Of a stretch of DNA of 35,261 nucleotides, positions 32,096 to 35,261 are shown piece by piece. The translations under genes were made by a program, and so were the position numbers. Origin of the DNA: a virus. Where the stretch lies: IMG/VR virus record IMGVR_UViG_3300037245_000499, positions 1 through 35,261 of that record. One strand, given 5' to 3'. Numbering within the stretch: position 1 is the stretch's first letter; every line of letters begins with the position of its first letter. The notes beneath the pieces were generated by a model, which searched no databases, was not told where the DNA came from, and saw only the letters and a program-made list of their open reading frames with translations.

Positions 32096-32452
32096 ATGAC
32101 ACAGAAATTATCAACGTTGTACAGGTCAAGAGGTGGTAATAATATGTTTACTATGCGTGTAACATTTAGGCTCAGTATAGATGATATAGCTTATACCATA
32201 TATACCTGCCTTTTAACTGATAAGAATGATTATGATGACGCAGGACACCTTATACCAATACTACATGGAAATATCACGAGAGATAAGGTTATGCAAGCAC
32301 TAAGGATTGATTTAGGCACCCAAAGAAAACCTGAAGATGCTTGGTATGAAGACACATTGTATGAATACTCTCCCGGCATATTCGACCTCGTAAGCGGTAA
32401 GGCAAAAGAGCTATTTCCTGAACTAGATTACGAAGGCTGGTCAATGGTCTAA
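32096..32452 (+). CDS. Hypothetical phage protein
   Basis: The 118-residue product starts at ATG 32096 after GAGAGG; an in-frame TTG at 32078 lies inside that site and is rejected. It shows a beta-alpha pattern with VTFRLSIDDIAYTIYTCLLT, VMQALRIDLGTQ and FDLVSGKAKELFPELDYEGW. No catalytic motif is recognised. It ends directly before a terminator-like hairpin. Confidence 0.65.
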   Translation: MTQKLSTLYRSRGGNNMFTMRVTFRLSIDDIAYTIYTCLLTDKNDYDDAGHLIPILHGNITRDKVMQALRIDLGTQRKPEDAWYEDTLYEYSPGIFDLVSGKAKELFPELDYEGWSMV

Positions 32453-32493
32453 GCCCATCACTAACACGCCTCTTTGCGGGGGCTTGTTTGTAA
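32450..32493 (+). terminator. Possible attenuator/terminator hairpin
   Basis: AAGCCC pairs with GGGCTT across an inner CGC/GCG stem, followed by GTTTGTAATT. The T-run is interrupted, so partial termination or read-through seems more likely than a strong stop. Confidence 0.35.
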
Positions 32494-32528
32494 TTGACTT
32501 ATTAACCTTTTATTATTGGAGACGTATT

Positions 32529-32978
32529 ATGAGTATTACAATAGAAAACGCAAGAGAAGTATTTAGTGTATTCACTGCCGAGCTTGGCTTGTCTTTTGAT
32601 GTTGATTCGGCCAACACTCTATTTAGTGAATTAACCTCGGGCGCTGGTGACATATCGCTTGATATTGACGGCGAAGAATACAGGCTTGTCGCAGATAATG
32701 AGATCGACTCAATTATGCAGGAAGAGCTTGAGTCTGACCTTTACTGCCTTGGTGGGTGTAACGCTTGGTTTATCGCTGATATGACTGACTTGGACACCGA
32801 CACAATCCAGAAAGCACAAGGAGACGGTTCTTTTGAGTTACTTGGTGCTTTGCTTGCCAAAGACATTGAGGCAGTTCAGGAAGCCATTGTGTCTGCTGAT
32901 AGCTATGGGCCTCATTTCAACCATTATGACGGCTCTGAATACGAAGCTGGCGGTTGGCGTGTATTCCGCACTAACTAA
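32529..32978 (+). CDS. Acidic hypothetical phage protein
   Basis: The 149-residue product starts at ATG 32529 after TTGGAGACG; the longer in-frame start at 32484 lacks a signal. It is strongly acidic (IDGEEYRLVADNEIDSIM, TDLDTDTIQKAQGDG). It ends with YGPHFNHYDGSEYEAGGWRV and FRTN, a pattern I recognise from other phage proteins of unknown function. Acidic anti-restriction mimics are a possibility, but no ArdA- or Ocr-like motif is evident. Confidence 0.65.
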   Translation: MSITIENAREVFSVFTAELGLSFDVDSANTLFSELTSGAGDISLDIDGEEYRLVADNEIDSIMQEELESDLYCLGGCNAWFIADMTDLDTDTIQKAQGDGSFELLGALLAKDIEAVQEAIVSADSYGPHFNHYDGSEYEAGGWRVFRTN

Positions 32979-33065
32979 CCTCTCCCCCTTGCTCCGTGTA
33001 TTCCGGCGGTAGGATCAAATCCAGGCAAGGGCTTAACTGTTAATATTATATTGAAAGGGCTTTAA

Positions 33066-33341
33066 ATGAGGAATTTAAAAGGATCGCTTTCGTTATTGAA
33101 GGCTAAACGGGATCAGTTGAAATATGATATTAGAGAGCTTACTAAGAGTGTCGACAATGCCGATTCATTGCAGAACGCTCTACCATTTATTACGATCCGC
33201 TTGCGGGCTAGTCAGAAGCTTGCTGCAGTAGGGGTTGAGATTACAAGGGTTGTAAAAGAGGTTAAACGCCTTAATGACAACTATTCGAACAAGAAACCGT
33301 CTATTAAACCAATTACTATTTATTTGAAAGATGTATCATGA
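33066..33341 (+). CDS. Small basic helical protein
   Basis: The 91-residue protein is preceded by GAAAGGGC. It is Lys/Arg-rich and largely helical (LKAKRDQLKYDIRELTKSVD, then VEITRVVKEVKRLNDNYSNK), likely a coiled coil. It is coupled to the next lipoprotein gene by ATGA. The function is unknown. Confidence 0.6.
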   Translation: MRNLKGSLSLLKAKRDQLKYDIRELTKSVDNADSLQNALPFITIRLRASQKLAAVGVEITRVVKEVKRLNDNYSNKKPSIKPITIYLKDVS

Positions 33342-33577
33342 AAAAACTATTACTAATCGCCGTATTGTTGCTTATGAACGTATTGCAAGGCTGTCAGCTT
33401 GACATTCAGGGTCCGTCCATGACCGCCAAGGTCTTGCGTAAGGGTGAGAATGGCAATCGTGAGTACTTGAGCCGTGGGTCTGGTATGTCTGGCGGCACGT
33501 CTTACGCTGCTGGTGGTGGCTCTCAAATGTCATCTACCGGATCGAGTGGGTCTATGTCGTGGGGCAATAATAAATGA
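33338..33577 (+). CDS. Predicted Gly/Ser-rich lipoprotein
   Basis: The 79-residue protein has a signal (MKKLLLIAVLLLMNVLQGC) with lipobox LQGC and Cys19. The mature chain is short and Gly/Ser/Met-rich (GSGMSGGTSYAAGGGSQMSS). It overlaps both neighbours (ATGA), and a one-helix membrane protein follows. The pair could form a membrane-spanning assembly such as a spanin-like or superinfection-exclusion complex, but it lacks known signatures. Confidence 0.6.
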   Translation: MKKLLLIAVLLLMNVLQGCQLDIQGPSMTAKVLRKGENGNREYLSRGSGMSGGTSYAAGGGSQMSSTGSSGSMSWGNNK

Positions 33578-33723
33578 TTACCCTACTTAAGAGCCTCATC
33601 TATATCGAAGTAGGCGGCGATTCGGTATTGCTAAATGTTAAATGGTCGCTGCTTATTGTTATGGGCTTGCTTCAATGGTTTGTTTTGGCTCGGGCCTTAA
33701 AGTCTTTTAGAAGGAGGTCTTAA
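33574..33723 (+). CDS. 49-residue single-helix membrane protein
   Basis: ATG 33574 overlaps the lipoprotein stop (ATGA), and the frame ends overlapping the next start (TAATG). The protein has an N-terminal amphipathic part (MITLLKSLIYIEVGGDSVLL), one membrane helix (WSLLIVMGLLQWFVLARAL) and a basic end (KSFRRRS) predicted to stay in the cytoplasm. It may be holin- or anti-holin-like; no family is recognised. Confidence 0.55.
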   Translation: MITLLKSLIYIEVGGDSVLLNVKWSLLIVMGLLQWFVLARALKSFRRRS

Positions 33724-33923
33724 TGCTTAATTGTATACAAGCCGCCAAGTATCTTAATATGTCTGTTTGGTCGCTAAAGAACCTCCGAGATGCTGGAAGG
33801 CTTCCCCCTCATACGATGCCTACAATGCACCGATTTCTATGGGACGAAAGCGATCTTGACCTGTGGAATAAGGCTGGCCGTAGTATGAAGGAGTACCGCA
33901 GAATGAAGTCGTTATTAACTTGA
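33723..33923 (+). CDS. Excisionase/MerR-like helix-turn-helix protein
   Basis: The 66-residue protein starts after AAGGAGG, coupled by TAATG. It has the winged-helix pattern of AlpA/excisionase-type HTH proteins: CIQAAKYLNMSVWSLKNLRD for the HTH, then GRLPPHTM, and HRFLWDESDLDLWNKAG for the wing and last helix. Such proteins bind DNA as directionality factors or small regulators. With no integrase in view, a transcription-regulator role for this operon or the divergent late promoter is the better guess. Confidence 0.7.
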   Translation: MLNCIQAAKYLNMSVWSLKNLRDAGRLPPHTMPTMHRFLWDESDLDLWNKAGRSMKEYRRMKSLLT

Positions 33924-33930
33924 AAATAAA

Positions 33931-33961
33931 CTGGCTCCCGTTTAATCGCGGGGGCTTTTTT
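33931..33961. terminator. Bidirectional intrinsic terminator
   Basis: GCTCCCG (33934-33940) pairs with CGGGGGC (33949-33955), followed by six T on the plus strand. On the minus strand the same stem is followed by TTTATTTTC. It separates the right operon from the convergent adhesin gene. Confidence 0.8.
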
Positions 33962-35261
33962 AATATCTTCCTATACCTTGATACCTTGCGCGATAACTTC
34001 CACCGTATCTTGACCTGTACCCGCCTGGCACCAACACAGTCCCCGTCACGCCGCTTGAGCTTGTCAACCCATAAAATCCCTGCGTTATAGCGGTTTGGGT
34101 TGCAATGTCATAAGCCAGGAGGTAGCAGTTGCTTGCGTCCCCGCTGGATATTTCGTTTAATGCGTAATAGACGCCGCTTATGTTATTATCGTAATCGAAT
34201 ATGGCTGCTGCAATACTGTGAGCGTTGTAATTACTGCTCACTGCTGCCGTGTTTATTGCTTCGCTGAGTTCTGTAGAGAAAGTGGCGTCTACTGTTGTTA
34301 CGGCAGAGAAGTCTAGGATTGAGGTGAAGCCGAATTTTGCTTTTGCTAATCCAATCACGCTATAAGCCCTAGCACCTAAGCGGACGAACGTGCTTTGAGA
34401 CACAAGAAGGCCGCTCGATGTCGGGTCTAAAGACACGAACTCACCATTAAAATTAAACCAAGCGTCTTCGTTTGCTATGTCTGTGGTTGTTAGCAATGTA
34501 TCTAAAGTACTATCCAGCGTTATTACATCAGAGATCATATTGCCAGAACCTGGCCACACAGCCTGTATATCTGGATATGAAGTAGATATATTTAATTGCA
34601 GTCCCACGCCTGAACTCACCTCTGAACTGTATATACGGGCGTTATCATCCGAATCGCTATCCACCTCAAACACGCTCACTATCCCAAACTTCCCATCCCG
34701 CAGATTATTAAGCTCGTCGAATAGTGTATGAAGATCAGCAAAGCCCGTATCGCCATTTGTGAATATCCCCGCCGATCCGCTTGCCGTGGAGTGGTCTACT
34801 GGGCCATGCGTGACTGTGGCTGTGCCTACTGCACCCCCAAATACTGGCACGTAACTGTCACTAATTAAAGCAGCATCTTGCCATCTTGGATTATCCGGCG
34901 TTGTTGTCGGAGAGACAGGCTTTGTTTTTGTGATATAAAACTGACTATCACTCACCCTTTTCCATAAGTACCAATTAATATCAGCGCCACCCACGCCGTC
35001 AGCATGAGTATTAACGCTCTTATATACCCGCTCCCCGTTATATATCCCCAAAGGCTCTGCACCAGAACTGTAGTCTGTGCCGCTGTCCCAAGGATATTCA
35101 TCTATCGGGCCGTTTGTTAATTCAAAGAGGGTGACAGAGGTGACTGTAAGGTCTGCCATTGAGCCGACAGAGCTGATTAAGAGGTCTATTGATGTGGCTA
35201 CAAAGGTGTCTGTGAAGGTGTCGTCATCGTCGCATGATAATATCGTATCTGTGCCGTTAAG
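33960..35261 (-). CDS. Second tail adhesin/fibre protein, 5' end outside window
   Basis: The frame is open to the right edge without a stop, so ATG 35159 is probably internal. The first visible residues (LNGTDTILSCDDDDTFTDTF, then VATSIDLLISSVG) align with the beta-sandwich part of the long signal-peptide fibre (DTFFDFIAQGTDITI), and GPIDEYPWD, then RVYKSVNTHADGVGGADINW, aligns with its RVYVSDSVHPDGFGGSVNW motif. The remaining 330 residues are beta-rich with Ser/Thr/Gly turns, ending YRSRYGGSYRARYQGIGRY. It is likely a receptor-binding or fibre protein encoded away from the main virion operon. Confidence 0.7.
   Translation of the reverse strand, partial: LNGTDTILSCDDDDTFTDTFVATSIDLLISSVGSMADLTVTSVTLFELTNGPIDEYPWDSGTDYSSGAEPLGIYNGERVYKSVNTHADGVGGADINWYLWKRVSDSQFYITKTKPVSPTTTPDNPRWQDAALISDSYVPVFGGAVGTATVTHGPVDHSTASGSAGIFTNGDTGFADLHTLFDELNNLRDGKFGIVSVFEVDSDSDDNARIYSSEVSSGVGLQLNISTSYPDIQAVWPGSGNMISDVITLDSTLDTLLTTTDIANEDAWFNFNGEFVSLDPTSSGLLVSQSTFVRLGARAYSVIGLAKAKFGFTSILDFSAVTTVDATFSTELSEAINTAAVSSNYNAHSIAAAIFDYDNNISGVYYALNEISSGDASNCYLLAYDIATQTAITQGFYGLTSSSGVTGTVLVPGGYRSRYGGSYRARYQGIGRY

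Noticed and set aside
1-35261. CRISPR array, insertion sequence or integrase/attachment site
   Set aside because: No regularly spaced repeats, transposase motifs, or integrase gene were found. The tRNA could be an attachment site in principle, but no duplicated tRNA end is visible.

Overview
The window is a 35.3-kb stretch of a tailed double-stranded DNA phage genome (Caudoviricetes). The virion gene set suggests a short-tailed podovirus: small and large terminase, a portal of the T7-like head-tail connector family, scaffold, major capsid protein, a Bbp16-like cement protein, tail tubular A- and B-like proteins, a collar-domain tail fibre, and ejection proteins resembling T7 gp13-gp14-gp15-gp16. 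No integrase, RNA polymerase, DNA polymerase or certain lysis cassette is visible. The host cannot be named. Sec-type signal peptides, lipoboxes and sigma70-like promoters with strong Shine-Dalgarno sites point to a bacterial host, probably diderm. Both window edges cut through genes.

Layout. (1) Positions 2-7504, plus strand: small accessory genes, often coupled by ATGA or TAATG overlaps. They include a metallophosphoesterase (5' truncated), an HExxH protein, a TET-associated-type DNA glycosyltransferase next to a short cytosine-C5-methyltransferase-like protein, a RecU-like resolvase, a permuted papain/NlpC-like protein and a lipoprotein. A 751-bp non-coding block (2108-2858) divides this region. 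It holds a sigma70-like promoter followed by a terminator, a long base-paired RNA domain, tRNA-Thr(UGU), more hairpins, and a consensus promoter with a hairpin leader. (2) Positions 7548-31485, minus strand: one long late operon, read leftward from a near-perfect sigma70 promoter at 31492-31520 to a terminator at 7499-7532. Gene order follows virion assembly: packaging, portal, scaffold, capsid, cement, tail, ejection proteins, then a membrane coiled-coil protein and two tiny Lys/Arg-rich peptides. (3) Positions 31620-33923, plus strand: a divergent operon of small proteins, including two hydrophobic micropeptides, a lipoprotein, a one-helix membrane protein and an excisionase-like helix-turn-helix protein. 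It ends at a terminator (33934-33961) shared with (4), a convergent second adhesin gene that runs off the right edge and shares a receptor-type domain with the long tail fibre.

The most unusual observation is that five neighbouring virion or tail genes (169-, 284-, 407-, 762- and 831-codon ORFs) each begin with a Sec-like signal peptide. In at least the tail tubular B-like protein and the collar fibre, it sits directly ahead of the conserved family N-terminus. Capsid, portal, scaffold, tail tubular A and ejection proteins lack it. Other candidates for novelty are the tRNA-containing structured RNA block, the paired basic micropeptides at the end of the late operon, and the methyltransferase/glycosyltransferase pair, which suggests cytosine hypermodification of the phage genome.
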